Of a DNA stretch of 64,000 nt, positions 10,139 to 18,256 are shown one piece after another. Numbering within the stretch: the first letter of the stretch is position 1; every line of letters starts with the position of its first letter. Source of the DNA: Psychrobacter sp. NZS113 (GTDB lineage: Bacteria; Pseudomonadota; Gammaproteobacteria; Pseudomonadales; Moraxellaceae); NCBI RefSeq assembly GCF_015864825.1, contig NZ_JADYWL010000001.1:62001-126000 (forward strand). Direction: 5' to 3'. The translations under genes were made by a program, and so were the position numbers. Below the pieces are notes generated by a model that made no database searches, was not told the origin of the DNA, and was given only the letters and a program-made list of their open reading frames with translations.

Positions 10139-10152
10139 AAATCACGCTAATT

Positions 10153-10192
10153 GCAACTGAGTAGCATGGTTATTAGACAGCTACTCAGTTGC
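10153..10192. terminator. Bidirectional hairpin between sensor kinase and ribE
   Basis: A perfect 13-bp stem, GCAACTGAGTAGC paired with GCTACTCAGTTGC, with a 14-nt loop between convergent genes. It lacks a clear T-tract on either side, so it is a probable but not classical intrinsic terminator. Confidence 0.55.
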
Positions 10193-10220
10193 TCAATCAG
10201 CTATTTTATATAATTAGCGA

Positions 10221-10895
10221 TTACTTCATAAAGCCATTATCTGCTAAGAAAGCTTCTGTAATCTGACTTTGTGGATTTGGCGCATTCATACTGCTAGCTT
10301 GCGACTTGTTTAATAGACGCTCTAAATAACGTGCAACAATATCCACTTCGACATTAACTTTGTTTCCAACCAGCCAATGTTTAGCGATATTGGTTACTTG
10401 TGATGTATGTGGAATAATATTTAAAGAAACAATGTTGTCACGTACAAGGTTGGTCGTCAGGCTAATACCATCAATCGTAATAGAGCCTTTCGTCGCTGTG
10501 TAATGTGCCAGCTCTTGTGGTATTTCGATTTCAATATAGATAGAGCGTGCATCTTGCTGGAGCTTGCTGACTACCCCGACGCCATCTACGTGACCAGCCA
10601 CAATGTGGCCACCAAAACGTGTTGTTGGTAACATGGCTTTTTCTAGATTGACAACATGTCCTGGTTTTAATGTCTCTAACGCTGTACGAGCGATTGTCTC
10701 ACGTGAAACATCGACAGAATAATGATTGCTACCGAACTCTACCACCGTCAAACAAATGCCATTTGAGGCAATCGAATCTCCCAGCTTTACATCACTGAAA
10801 TCCAAATCATTAGATTCTACTGTCAAACGTATATCACCGCCCGTAGGCTGCATAGATTTTACTTTTCCGACACTCTCTATAATTCCAGTAAACAT
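10221..10895 (-). CDS. ribE: Riboflavin synthase alpha chain
   Basis: Converts two 6,7-dimethyl-8-ribityllumazines into riboflavin plus the pyrimidine precursor. Two lumazine-binding barrels are visible: MFTGIIESVGKVKSM and GDSIASNGICLTV in the first, GGHIVAGHVDGVGVV and GSITIDGISLT in the second. I chose the ATG at 10895 because it gives the canonical MFTGIIE start and has a GAGATGAGG ribosome-binding site. An in-frame extension of 13 residues to 10934 is unlikely. The protein has a C-terminal tail of about 20 residues. It is separated from ribD by a DnaA-box-rich region rather than directly joined in a rib operon. Confidence 0.95.
   Translation of the reverse strand: MFTGIIESVGKVKSMQPTGGDIRLTVESNDLDFSDVKLGDSIASNGICLTVVEFGSNHYSVDVSRETIARTALETLKPGHVVNLEKAMLPTTRFGGHIVAGHVDGVGVVSKLQQDARSIYIEIEIPQELAHYTATKGSITIDGISLTTNLVRDNIVSLNIIPHTSQVTNIAKHWLVGNKVNVEVDIVARYLERLLNKSQASSMNAPNPQSQITEAFLADNGFMK
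10695..10710. promoter_or_regulatory. parS-like site in ribE (one mismatch)
   Basis: TGTCTCACGTGAAACA differs from consensus parS at one position. It encodes part of VDVSRET, a conserved riboflavin synthase motif, so the match may be partly coincidental. Confidence 0.35.
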
Positions 10896-11196
10896 ATTGG
10901 CCTCATCTCTTTGTAATATTGCCGTTATCGACAATATATTTTAATTCATTCATATTTTAGCGGTATTTATCCACACTAGGTTTTTAGTGAAACCTAAGCT
11001 AATTCTATGCTCATTATGGGATAACTTGTGGATAAGTAATGATAAATCAACCCTTAGCAAGCCAAAACCCCTCGATAATATCAAGTTATCCACAGGAAAG
11101 TAAAAATTGAGACTAGGATTAAAAAGTTAGGATTGATAGTTAAGTTATTGATTTTAATAAAATTAAAACTATTATCACACAGAGAAAGAAATAATA

Positions 11197-11212
11197 AGTT
11201 CCATGTGAAACG
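11197..11212. promoter_or_regulatory. Weak parS-like site
   Basis: AGTTCCATGTGAAACG has two mismatches within the 14-bp core. It is credible mainly because a better site follows 12 bp later and both overlap the DnaA-box cluster. Confidence 0.4.
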
Positions 11213-11223
11213 AAGTTATACAC

Positions 11224-11239
11224 AGTTTCATGTGAAACC
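11224..11239. promoter_or_regulatory. parS: parS-like site in the DnaA-box cluster
   Basis: The core GTTTCATGTGAAAC has one mismatch from consensus parS, and the same CATGTG variant recurs in recF. It directly abuts the DnaA box at 11216-11224, sharing one base. Confidence 0.65.
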
Positions 11240-11317
11240 TGAGCTATATAGCGTTACTTATCCACATTTAGCCCACATCAGATATAAATTATGGATAAAC
11301 CCTTTATACTCAATGGC

Positions 11318-12373
11318 TTATAGAGGTAACAGCGTTAACTTAAGATCAGAGCCTACCTGTTCATGGCTACTAACACTAAAACGTAGCTGCTCTGCTAAAG
11401 ACAGCGGATTGAACTCGACCATAGGTTTGGCCTGTGCGCCTAATAAACAGGGAGCTTGATAGACGATTAATTCATCCACTAACTGTTGGCTTAGAAAGCT
11501 GCCAGCGACGCTAGCACCAGCTTCTACCAATACGTCGTAACACTGATATTCACTCACTAAAGTTTTTAATAACGTAGTCAGATCATCTGTACGCCAATAT
11601 AGCGTACTTGGAAGACGACATAACTGATGACTAGACTCTGGATTATGCGCTAGCCGTTGACGTCTATCGAGTACTACTACGAAAGGTGGTGGCACTTGTT
11701 CAGGTAAAATCCCTAATTGTCCAGAACGTACATTGAGCTGTGGATTATCAGCAATGACCGTTTCACTACCCGTAATAATTGCGCCACTTTGGGCACGTAG
11801 CTTTTGCACATCTTCACGGGCAGCTGTTGAGGTAATCCATTTTGACTCACCAGATGCCATCGCTGTGCGACCGTCCAGACTAGTAGCAATCTTAAGACGT
11901 ACATAAGGCATCTGAGTACGCATCGCCTTTAAAAACCCACGATTCAATGCTTCTGCTTGCTCTGTCAGTACACCAACGACAACCTCAATACCAGCCTGCT
12001 CTAACAACACTACACCGCGTCCAGCAACCTGTGGATTGGGGTCAAGACCCGCAATCACAACACGCTTTATACCCACATCGATGAGACCCAATGCACAAGG
12101 TGGTGTGCGCCCCGTATGACTACAAGGCTCTAAGGTCACATAAGCAGTTGCCCCTACAGCTTTCATACCTGCTTCTTTGAGCGCAAATACTTCTGCGTGA
12201 GGCTCACCTGCTTTGGGATGAAACCCTTGACCAACCACTTCTGTTGCTTGGACAATGACACAACCCACTGCAGGGTTGGGTCTTGTGGTATACAAACCTT
12301 GCTTAGCCTGTTCAATAGCAAGCATCATAAAGTAGCAATCTTGGGCATCTTGAGCATGGTTCTGAATAGACAT
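11318..12373 (-). CDS. ribD: Bifunctional pyrimidine deaminase/reductase RibD
   Basis: Catalyses deamination and then side-chain reduction in riboflavin synthesis. The N-terminal deaminase has the zinc site HAEVFAL and TLEPCSHTGRTPPCALGLI. The reductase domain starts at about residue 145 with MPYVRLKIATSLDGRTAM, followed by GSETVIADNPQLNVR and the C-terminal LVEAGASVAGSFL. An in-frame TTG at 12391 would add six residues; I prefer the ATG at 12373. It lies downstream of nrdR on the same strand, with about 80 bp between them, a common nrdR-ribD arrangement. Confidence 0.95.
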   Translation of the reverse strand: MSIQNHAQDAQDCYFMMLAIEQAKQGLYTTRPNPAVGCVIVQATEVVGQGFHPKAGEPHAEVFALKEAGMKAVGATAYVTLEPCSHTGRTPPCALGLIDVGIKRVVIAGLDPNPQVAGRGVVLLEQAGIEVVVGVLTEQAEALNRGFLKAMRTQMPYVRLKIATSLDGRTAMASGESKWITSTAAREDVQKLRAQSGAIITGSETVIADNPQLNVRSGQLGILPEQVPPPFVVVLDRRQRLAHNPESSHQLCRLPSTLYWRTDDLTTLLKTLVSEYQCYDVLVEAGASVAGSFLSQQLVDELIVYQAPCLLGAQAKPMVEFNPLSLAEQLRFSVSSHEQVGSDLKLTLLPL

Positions 12374-12451
12374 AGCGGTAAACTTAATCAATGATTGAGG
12401 GTTCTATATAGAAGAACACAGACTTGAGATCTGACCAATAATTGGGGGTTA

Positions 12452-12928
12452 CTAATCAGTTTCGTTCGATTGTTTTTCATTTGGGCGGATATTCGCAATT
12501 TCTTGATGAAAAGCATCAATGTCTTGGAAGTCTCGATAGACACTAGCAAAACGCACATAAGCGACATCATCTAGCGTTTTGAGCTCACTCATGATGATTT
12601 CACCTAAGACCTTACTGCTGATTTCGCGCTCACCCATTTGTCTAACACGTTTCTCAATTCGGCTAATCATCGCCTCTTGCTCATCAATTGTGATGGGACG
12701 CTTTTGTAGAGGCAATAAAATAGAACGACGTAATTTTTCATTATCATAAGGCTCAATCTTACCACTTGACTTGATAATTCTTGGCATCACGACTTCGACC
12801 ATCTCAAAGGTAGTGAAACGCTCTTGGCAGCTATTGCATGAGCGGCGGCGGCGAACTTGTGCACCTTCCGCAGCAAGACGCGAGTCAATAACTTTAGTCT
12901 CTGACGCATTACAATACGGGCAGTGCAT
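12452..12928 (-). CDS. nrdR: Transcriptional repressor NrdR
   Basis: ATP/dATP-sensing repressor of ribonucleotide reductase genes. The N-terminal zinc ribbon ([18 protein letters not shown], then [16 protein letters not shown]) is followed by an ATP-cone domain (residues about 46-136; [20 protein letters not shown]). The length of 158 is normal. An AAGGAA ribosome-binding site precedes the ATG. The C-terminal tail ([12 protein letters not shown]) is variable. It is the first gene of a probable nrdR-ribD unit. Confidence 0.97.
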   Translation of the reverse strand: MHCPYCNASETKVIDSRLAAEGAQVRRRRSCNSCQERFTTFEMVEVVMPRIIKSSGKIEPYDNEKLRRSILLPLQKRPITIDEQEAMISRIEKRVRQMGEREISSKVLGEIIMSELKTLDDVAYVRFASVYRDFQDIDAFHQEIANIRPNEKQSNETD

Positions 12929-13012
12929 CGCATTTTCCTTGTTTTAATATTGAGAGTAAAAGTCTTTATTTATGAGACCCATGCTAGACTAATACATCAT
13001 AGTATTACTTTA

Positions 13013-14464
13013 TTATTTGCCAATACAAAAGCTACCAAAAATCTTACCTAGTAAGTCATCCGCACTAAACTCACCCGTAATCTCGCCTAGACTGCGCTGT
13101 GCTTGACGTAAGCTATCAGCGACTAATTCTCCTGCTTGAAAGACCGTTAACTGTTCGTGTGCTTCGCCCAAATAATCAGCCGTCCGCCTAAGGGCATCTA
13201 AATGTCTTGTACGAGCAATGAGACTGTTTTCTGGTGGATGAAAACCCACTTTAGCACACAATGTTTCGACCAGATTATCGATACCAATACCTGTTTCACA
13301 TGAAACGTTCACTTGTTCATAGCCACGACTTTCTATTTCAGCTTGCGAAGTGGAAGTAGCTCGCTCGCGCTTACTGTCGTTTAATAAGTCGCTTTTATTA
13401 GCAATGATTAATAAGCGTTTAGCCTCTGGCAACTCGCCAAATAATTGCTCTGCAAGCTGTAGCGGTGTACTTTCTTCCTCAAGATCACGGGTGACATCAT
13501 AGACCATGAGTAGCATATCAGCCTGAGTAATGGCCGTGCGTGCACGCTCAATACCAATACGCTCTACTGTGTCTTCTGTGTCACGTAGACCTGCTGTATC
13601 AGTCAAATGAAGCGTGAGCCCATTGAGAACTACTGTCTCTTGCAGCGTATCACGAGTAGTCCCTGCTACGTCAGTAACGATAGCCCTCTCCTGACCTGCT
13701 AGACGATTGAGCAGGCTTGATTTCCCTGCATTTGGTCTACCTGCTAGTACCACATGAATACCATCACGTAGCAGCTGGCCTTGTTTTGCCGTTGCCAGTA
13801 CTTGCTGTATTTTTTCTTGTGTTTGCTCAAGCTTATTTTGTATCACACCATCAGATAAAAAGTCGACGTCCTCTTCATCAGGAAAATCAATAGCCGCTTC
13901 AACGTGCAAGCGCAGATGAATAAGTTGCTCTAACAATTGATTAATTTTTTGTGAAAACTCACCGCTGAGAGAGCGAATAGCACTACTAGCTGCCGCCGCA
14001 CTGGTCGCATCGATCGCATCAGCGATAGCCTCTGCTTGAACCAAATCTAATTTGTCATTATCAAAAGCTCTATAAGAGAACTCCCCTGCACTGGCTTGTT
14101 TTGCACCCAACTCAAACACACGGGCTAGCAATTGGTTTTGCAAAATCATTCCACCATGCCCTTGCAGCTCAATCACATCTTCGCCAGTGAATGAATGTGG
14201 GCCTTTGAAATACAGTACCAAACCTTCATCAATCACTGTGCCGTCAGCCTGATAAAATCGGCAAAAACTGGCCATACGTGGCGTAAAGGCAGACTTACCT
14301 GTTAAGGCACAGGCCATATCATACGCACGCGCACCTGACAAACGTATAATGCCGACACCACCACGGCCAAGCGGTGTTGCAATGGCTGCAATCGTAGCCA
14401 ATCCAGCCGAGCTAGGTTTATTAGATGAGTGATGCGAGGTTGACACGTTTTCTAGGGAATCCAC
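13013..14464 (-). CDS. mnmE: tRNA modification GTPase MnmE
   Basis: With MnmG, installs the cmnm5 group on wobble uridines of tRNAs. It has the N-terminal folate-binding domain (TIAAIATPLGRGGVGIIRL) and a helical domain. The G domain has GRPNAGKSSLLN, DTAGLRDTEDTVERIG and NKSDLL, and the C-terminus is the catalytic CIGK. No ATG precedes the conserved core. A GTG at 14464 has GAGAG five bases upstream and is my choice; TTG at 14476 would add four residues. It follows yidC on the same strand, as in many gammaproteobacteria. A parS-like palindrome lies inside the gene. Confidence 0.96.
   Translation of the reverse strand: MDSLENVSTSHHSSNKPSSAGLATIAAIATPLGRGGVGIIRLSGARAYDMACALTGKSAFTPRMASFCRFYQADGTVIDEGLVLYFKGPHSFTGEDVIELQGHGGMILQNQLLARVFELGAKQASAGEFSYRAFDNDKLDLVQAEAIADAIDATSAAAASSAIRSLSGEFSQKINQLLEQLIHLRLHVEAAIDFPDEEDVDFLSDGVIQNKLEQTQEKIQQVLATAKQGQLLRDGIHVVLAGRPNAGKSSLLNRLAGQERAIVTDVAGTTRDTLQETVVLNGLTLHLTDTAGLRDTEDTVERIGIERARTAITQADMLLMVYDVTRDLEEESTPLQLAEQLFGELPEAKRLLIIANKSDLLNDSKRERATSTSQAEIESRGYEQVNVSCETGIGIDNLVETLCAKVGFHPPENSLIARTRHLDALRRTADYLGEAHEQLTVFQAGELVADSLRQAQRSLGEITGEFSADDLLGKIFGSFCIGK
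13292..13307. promoter_or_regulatory. parS: parS-like site inside mnmE
   Basis: TGTTTCACATGAAACG keeps the 14-bp palindrome with one core mismatch. The same CACATG core occurs in recF. It encodes part of VNVSCETG in MnmE. Confidence 0.6.
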
Positions 14465-14612
14465 TATAACTCTCAATAACTAAAAACCCCATTATAGACG
14501 CCTCAGCGCAGACTGACAAAGCAAACTTTACATAGTGATACTTTGAGCATGTGGCACGTTTCTTTTATTTTTTATTGAGAATAATTTAAAGGCGATAGAT
14601 ATGTGCCACGCA

Positions 14613-14643
14613 TAAAAAAACCACCGCCGTAGCGATGGTTTTC
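14613..14643 (-). terminator. Intrinsic terminator of yidC
   Basis: On the minus strand, AACCATCG and CGGTGGTT form a GC-containing hairpin followed by a run of seven T. It begins about 25 bp after the yidC stop. Confidence 0.75.
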
Positions 14644-14667
14644 TATCAATTCATAAGCTAGAGCTAG

Positions 14668-16356
14668 TTAGTCCAGTACTTTCACAGTACGGCGCTTTTG
14701 CTCTTCTTCAACTTTTTTATTGACGATATATTGCTGAGTCATACTAAACAAGTTGTTCACAGTCCAGTATAGAACCAAACCCGCTGGGAAGAACAGCATG
14801 AATGCAGTAAAGATAATCGGTAAGAACTTCATAACCTTTGCTTGCATTGGATCAGCTGGTTGTGGATTAAGCTGTTGCTGAATAAACATGGATGCGCCCA
14901 TTAGCAGCGGCAAAATGAACCATGGATCCATCGATGACAAATCCTGAATCCACAAGATCCAAGGAGCGTGACGCAGCTCAACACTTTCGACCAATACCCA
15001 ATATAACGCCAAGAAGATTGGCATTTGCATCAGAATAGGCAAACAACCCGCCATTGGATTGACTTTCTCTTCTTTATAAATGGCCATCATCTCTTGCGAC
15101 ATCTTCATACGATCATCGCCATGCTCTTCTTTGAGCGCTTTGAGTTTCGGTCCGATAGCTCGCATTTTCGCCATTGAGTAATAGCTCTTGTTAGAGAACC
15201 ACATCAAAGCAATTTTAACTAAAACCGTCAATAGAATAATTGACCAACCCCAATTACCAATGATTTTGTGGATACCATCCAAGATAGCAAACAAGATCTT
15301 AGATATTGGCCATAACAGACCATAATCGACCGTTTTGTTGAGGCCTACCGAAACTTCTTTTAATTCAGACTGTACTTTTGGACCAGCATATAACGTGGCA
15401 TTCAACGTCAACTGCTTGTTTGGTGCTACATTAATAGGCTGACTATTAAAACCAATAAAGTAATCATCACCCGTTTCGCGGCTGAAGAAATTACCGGTAA
15501 AGTTTTCAGGCGTCCATGCAGATACAAAGTAATGCTGCACGATACCAACCCAACCTTTATCACTGGTAGTCGTCAACTCGCCATCACTAAAGTCACCAAA
15601 TTTCAGCTTATTATAAGGATCGTCAGGAGTACCCCAAGCGCCGCCCAAATAAGTAGCCATGCTCAATGCGCCTTTGTCAGACGTACCAGGGTCTTTACTG
15701 TCATCACGCTTTAACTGCGCAAACATCTGACCTTGCCAAGCATTAGTAGAGGTGTTTTGAATTTGATAGCTAATATCAATCGGATACTTACTTTCAGTAA
15801 AGGTGAATGTCTTGGTAATTGTCACGCCATCTTTTTTGTAAGTTAGCGGTACAGACAGTGTTTGCTGCCCTTCTTCCATTACATAATTATTGGCAGTATG
15901 ACTGTAATTGGCACGACCTTCTGCCGTATCAATACCATCTTGACCAATTAAACCAGACTGAGCCACGTATACACGATTGCTATTATTTTCTAGCAATACG
16001 AAAGGCTTATCGCTATCGAGCTTCGCGTTATATTGCTTAAGAGCAGCATAAACAATATCGCCGCCTTCTGGATTGATTTTTATATCATAACGATCGGTCG
16101 TAACCGTGATTAGACCTGTGTCTTTAGCAGGAGCAGGGGTCGCAGTCACTGTGTCGCTATCGACAGGTTGTGTCTGTGCCGGAATATCACCTGCTGCACC
16201 GGTCGAAGATGGAATATCAGCACCCACTGAAGTGGTCGTTTCTGGCAGCACATCTACCGCTGGTGCATCGGCATAATCATCTCGCCATGCCAAAATCAGC
16301 AGATAAGCGGTGATTAGCATCGCAATGATGATCATCACCCGAAATATCTTTTGCAT
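14668..16356 (-). CDS. yidC: Membrane protein insertase YidC
   Basis: Inserts and folds inner-membrane proteins, alone or with SecYEG. A 562-residue Gram-negative-type YidC: an N-terminal membrane anchor (FRVMIIIAMLITAYLLILAW), an acidic Thr/Pro linker, a large periplasmic beta domain (about residues 80-345), then the conserved five-helix insertase core (IGNWGWSIILLTVLVKIALM, MAGCLPILMQMPIFLALYWV). It ends in a basic tail. It belongs to the rpmH-rnpA-yidD-yidC-mnmE gene order but is about 210 bp from yidD, with DnaA boxes in the gap. Confidence 0.98.
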   Translation of the reverse strand: MQKIFRVMIIIAMLITAYLLILAWRDDYADAPAVDVLPETTTSVGADIPSSTGAAGDIPAQTQPVDSDTVTATPAPAKDTGLITVTTDRYDIKINPEGGDIVYAALKQYNAKLDSDKPFVLLENNSNRVYVAQSGLIGQDGIDTAEGRANYSHTANNYVMEEGQQTLSVPLTYKKDGVTITKTFTFTESKYPIDISYQIQNTSTNAWQGQMFAQLKRDDSKDPGTSDKGALSMATYLGGAWGTPDDPYNKLKFGDFSDGELTTTSDKGWVGIVQHYFVSAWTPENFTGNFFSRETGDDYFIGFNSQPINVAPNKQLTLNATLYAGPKVQSELKEVSVGLNKTVDYGLLWPISKILFAILDGIHKIIGNWGWSIILLTVLVKIALMWFSNKSYYSMAKMRAIGPKLKALKEEHGDDRMKMSQEMMAIYKEEKVNPMAGCLPILMQMPIFLALYWVLVESVELRHAPWILWIQDLSSMDPWFILPLLMGASMFIQQQLNPQPADPMQAKVMKFLPIIFTAFMLFFPAGLVLYWTVNNLFSMTQQYIVNKKVEEEQKRRTVKVLD

Positions 16357-16513
16357 AAACCTTTCCTAGATTAAAAAATTAGGGAATGAAAAATTAGGGC
16401 ATGTGTCATGACTCTACAGCACGGCTGTTCTCATATTCAACAACAGTATTGCGAGTCATTTACATAAAATGTGCATTATTTTACTAAAAATTAGCCTCAA
16501 ATGATACCAAGAG

Positions 16514-16533
16514 TGTGGATAACTTGTGGGTAA
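16514..16533 (-). promoter_or_regulatory. Pair of DnaA boxes upstream of yidC
   Basis: TGTGGATAA (exact, minus orientation) at 16514-16522 and TGTGGGTAA (one mismatch) at 16525-16533 lie between yidD and yidC, 1.3 kb from the oriC cluster. They could extend the origin or control yidC. Confidence 0.6.
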
Positions 16534-16566
16534 CTTCTTGGTCTCTATATGAAAGCAGACCGACAC

Positions 16567-16950
16567 TCACTTTGATTCTAACGTCATCAAATGATTAAGA
16601 CGTGGAACATAGCTTTTGCTATCTCGATAAACACCCAGTCCTTGAACATTTATATTATGAGGTAAGCATGCAGAAGATACATAATTATATTGATAAGAGG
16701 CTAAAGGTAACGGCACGAAATCAATACCATGTCCACCTAAAGGGTGACATCTACTGATACGTTTTAAGAGTAGCCAACTGCCAGATCGGACACCATGCCA
16801 CATCAAGGCATGTTTGCCATAATTAGAACAAGTTGGATAATATCTACAACGAGCAGGTATCATTGGGCTAACTATTTTTTGATAAAGAATAATTAATTTA
16901 AATAAAAATATATAAATAATTTTTTTATTTAAATTTATAAAAAAATTCAT
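16567..16950 (-). CDS. yidD: Membrane protein insertion efficiency factor YidD
   Basis: Small accessory protein thought to help YidC-dependent insertion. It carries the family core: [24 protein letters not shown] and [22 protein letters not shown]. At 127 residues it is longer than the usual 70-90, with a lysine/isoleucine-rich N-terminus and a C-terminal extension of about 40 residues that I do not recognise. The ATG begins one base after the rnpA stop, so the two are tightly coupled. The 5' part is strikingly AT-rich. Confidence 0.92.
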   Translation of the reverse strand: MNFFINLNKKIIYIFLFKLIILYQKIVSPMIPARCRYYPTCSNYGKHALMWHGVRSGSWLLLKRISRCHPLGGHGIDFVPLPLASYQYNYVSSACLPHNINVQGLGVYRDSKSYVPRLNHLMTLESK

Positions 16951-16951
16951 T

Positions 16952-17323
16952 TTATTTTATTTCTATTTTTTTAAAAATGTTATTTATTTGATTTTTTAAT
17001 TCTTTTCTATCTATATCTTTTATTGATTTCTTAACGATAAACACAATATCTTTATTTTCTATTTTAAAAGCCTTTGATCGAAACTGTTCACGTATTTGTC
17101 GTTTGATTAAATTTCGAGCGACTGCAGTAGGTACTTTTCGCTTTGTAATAGCCATACCGACTCTCGGTTTATCATGAGTATTGGTACGTATAAAGGCCAT
17201 CAAATGGCTCTGATGAATCTTACGTTCAGGCGCATCAAAAACCTCGCGAAAAGCCGCTGGAGTTAGCAGGCGCTGCTCTTTAGTAAAATTGGCAGCAGGT
17301 GTAGCTGAAACAGTATGTGGCAT
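16952..17323 (-). CDS. rnpA: Ribonuclease P protein component
   Basis: Protein subunit of RNase P, which matures tRNA 5' ends together with the rnpB RNA (not in this window). It shows the family pattern: [44 protein letters not shown] (RNR motif) and the hydrophobic strand DIVFIVKK. The last 30 codons are extremely AT-rich and lysine/isoleucine-rich. It lies between rpmH and yidD, with a terminator-like hairpin separating it from rpmH. Confidence 0.95.
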   Translation of the reverse strand: MPHTVSATPAANFTKEQRLLTPAAFREVFDAPERKIHQSHLMAFIRTNTHDKPRVGMAITKRKVPTAVARNLIKRQIREQFRSKAFKIENKDIVFIVKKSIKDIDRKELKNQINNIFKKIEIK

Positions 17324-17383
17324 ATTAAGACCTAGTATAAGAGCTAATAGCAGGATTAGAAATAATAGTAAAATATAAAGACA

Positions 17384-17409
17384 AAAAAAGCGCCTATTTG
17401 GGCGCTTTT
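17384..17409 (-). terminator. Terminator/attenuator between rpmH and rnpA
   Basis: AAAGCGCC and GGCGCTTT form a stem with a 6-nt loop, flanked by A-runs and T-runs on both sides. On the minus strand it ends in seven T. It lies about 100 bp past the rpmH stop and before rnpA, so it could reduce read-through and give much more L34 than RnpA. Confidence 0.75.
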
Positions 17410-17509
17410 AATATATGGCTAAGTGTCAGTTGTGATGATTGACTATCGCAATCTATGCATAATATAGACACAACAAGCACAATTAGCCATGCTTATCGCA
17501 ATCTACTGA

Positions 17510-17644
17510 TTATACAGTAAGGCGATGACGTCCTTTAGCGCGGCGACGAGCTAAGACCTGGCGGCCTTTTTTAGTTGCCATACGAGCACGGAAACCGTGA
17601 GTACGTTTACGCTTGATCACGCTTGGTTGGAATGTACGTTTCAT
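17510..17644 (-). CDS. rpmH: 50S ribosomal protein L34
   Basis: A 44-residue, highly basic ribosomal protein translated directly from the sequence. It starts [20 protein letters not shown] and ends [10 protein letters not shown], the full canonical L34. It is the first gene left of oriC and is transcribed away from it, divergent from dnaA across about 610 bp. A GGTGAG ribosome-binding site precedes the ATG. Confidence 0.98.
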   Translation of the reverse strand: MKRTFQPSVIKRKRTHGFRARMATKKGRQVLARRRAKGRHRLTV

Positions 17645-17862
17645 AACTCACCTATCAAAATAATGGACTAAATTCGTAATAACGGAGGATTATACCACCA
17701 GATATTGTCTTGGTCAACGAACTAATTTAATTCATGTTTGTACAAGTAGAAATCACTATTGTCAAATAGCAAGTTTTTAGTAGCTGTTTTCTGATAAGTA
17801 GAAATATACCGCGTTAATTTAACTGCTCAGTAAACCTAATTTTTGAAACTAATATTAAAAAG

Positions 17863-18097
17863 TTATCCACAGTTTCTGTCGAACTCTATAATAATTAACT
17901 ATTAATATATATAAGTATTGTTGTTATTGGGAGCCCTATTATCTGTGGTTAACTAAGATTTTCCTTTTACAATCAAAATACTAGGCTATGGGTAAACTTG
18001 TGGATAACCTGTGGGTTAAATATGGATAACTCAAGGTATGAAGTTGTCCACAAAACTATCCACAGTCTTATCCCCAAAAAACAAGGTTTTATCCACA
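17863..18097. other. oriC: Chromosomal replication origin, oriC
   Basis: The roughly 610-bp gap between rpmH and dnaA holds exact DnaA boxes at 17863-17871 (TTATCCACA), 17999-18007 (TGTGGATAA) and 18089-18097 (TTATCCACA). One-mismatch boxes lie at 17944-17952, 18021-18029, 18044-18052, 18056-18064 and 18068-18076. An AT-rich block at about 17886-17915 is the best candidate unwinding element. Gene orientation switches here from mostly minus to mostly plus, as expected for an origin. The dnaA promoter must lie at 18100-18250. Confidence 0.9.
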
Positions 18098-18256
18098 GGG
18101 TAACTGTGTTAAATTAGCACCCTACTCGACGTCTAGTTTTACTCGATCTACGGGGACTGTCTTTGGTTTAGCGATCAGACACTGTATTAGTGTTTAATAG
18201 CAATTTATACCGTTGATATATATCTATTGTTTCAAATTATAGGGTTAGTATTTTTC

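Larger units (their letters stand above)
10967..11266. promoter_or_regulatory. Cluster of DnaA boxes between ribD and ribE
   Basis: Four exact TTATCCACA boxes lie at 10967-10975, 11027-11035 (as TGTGGATAA), 11086-11094 and 11258-11266, and a variant TTATACACA lies at 11216-11224. This is at least as many exact boxes as in the oriC region 7 kb away. The 383-bp region between ribD and ribE holds no gene. It could titrate DnaA, be a secondary part of a bipartite origin, or make ribE DnaA-responsive; the function is inferred. Confidence 0.75.

Noticed and set aside
11133..11459. A plus-strand frame of about 108 codons across the DnaA-box region
   Set aside because: It overlaps the end of ribD antisense and the DnaA/parS cluster and has no ribosome-binding site; the composition is not coding-like.
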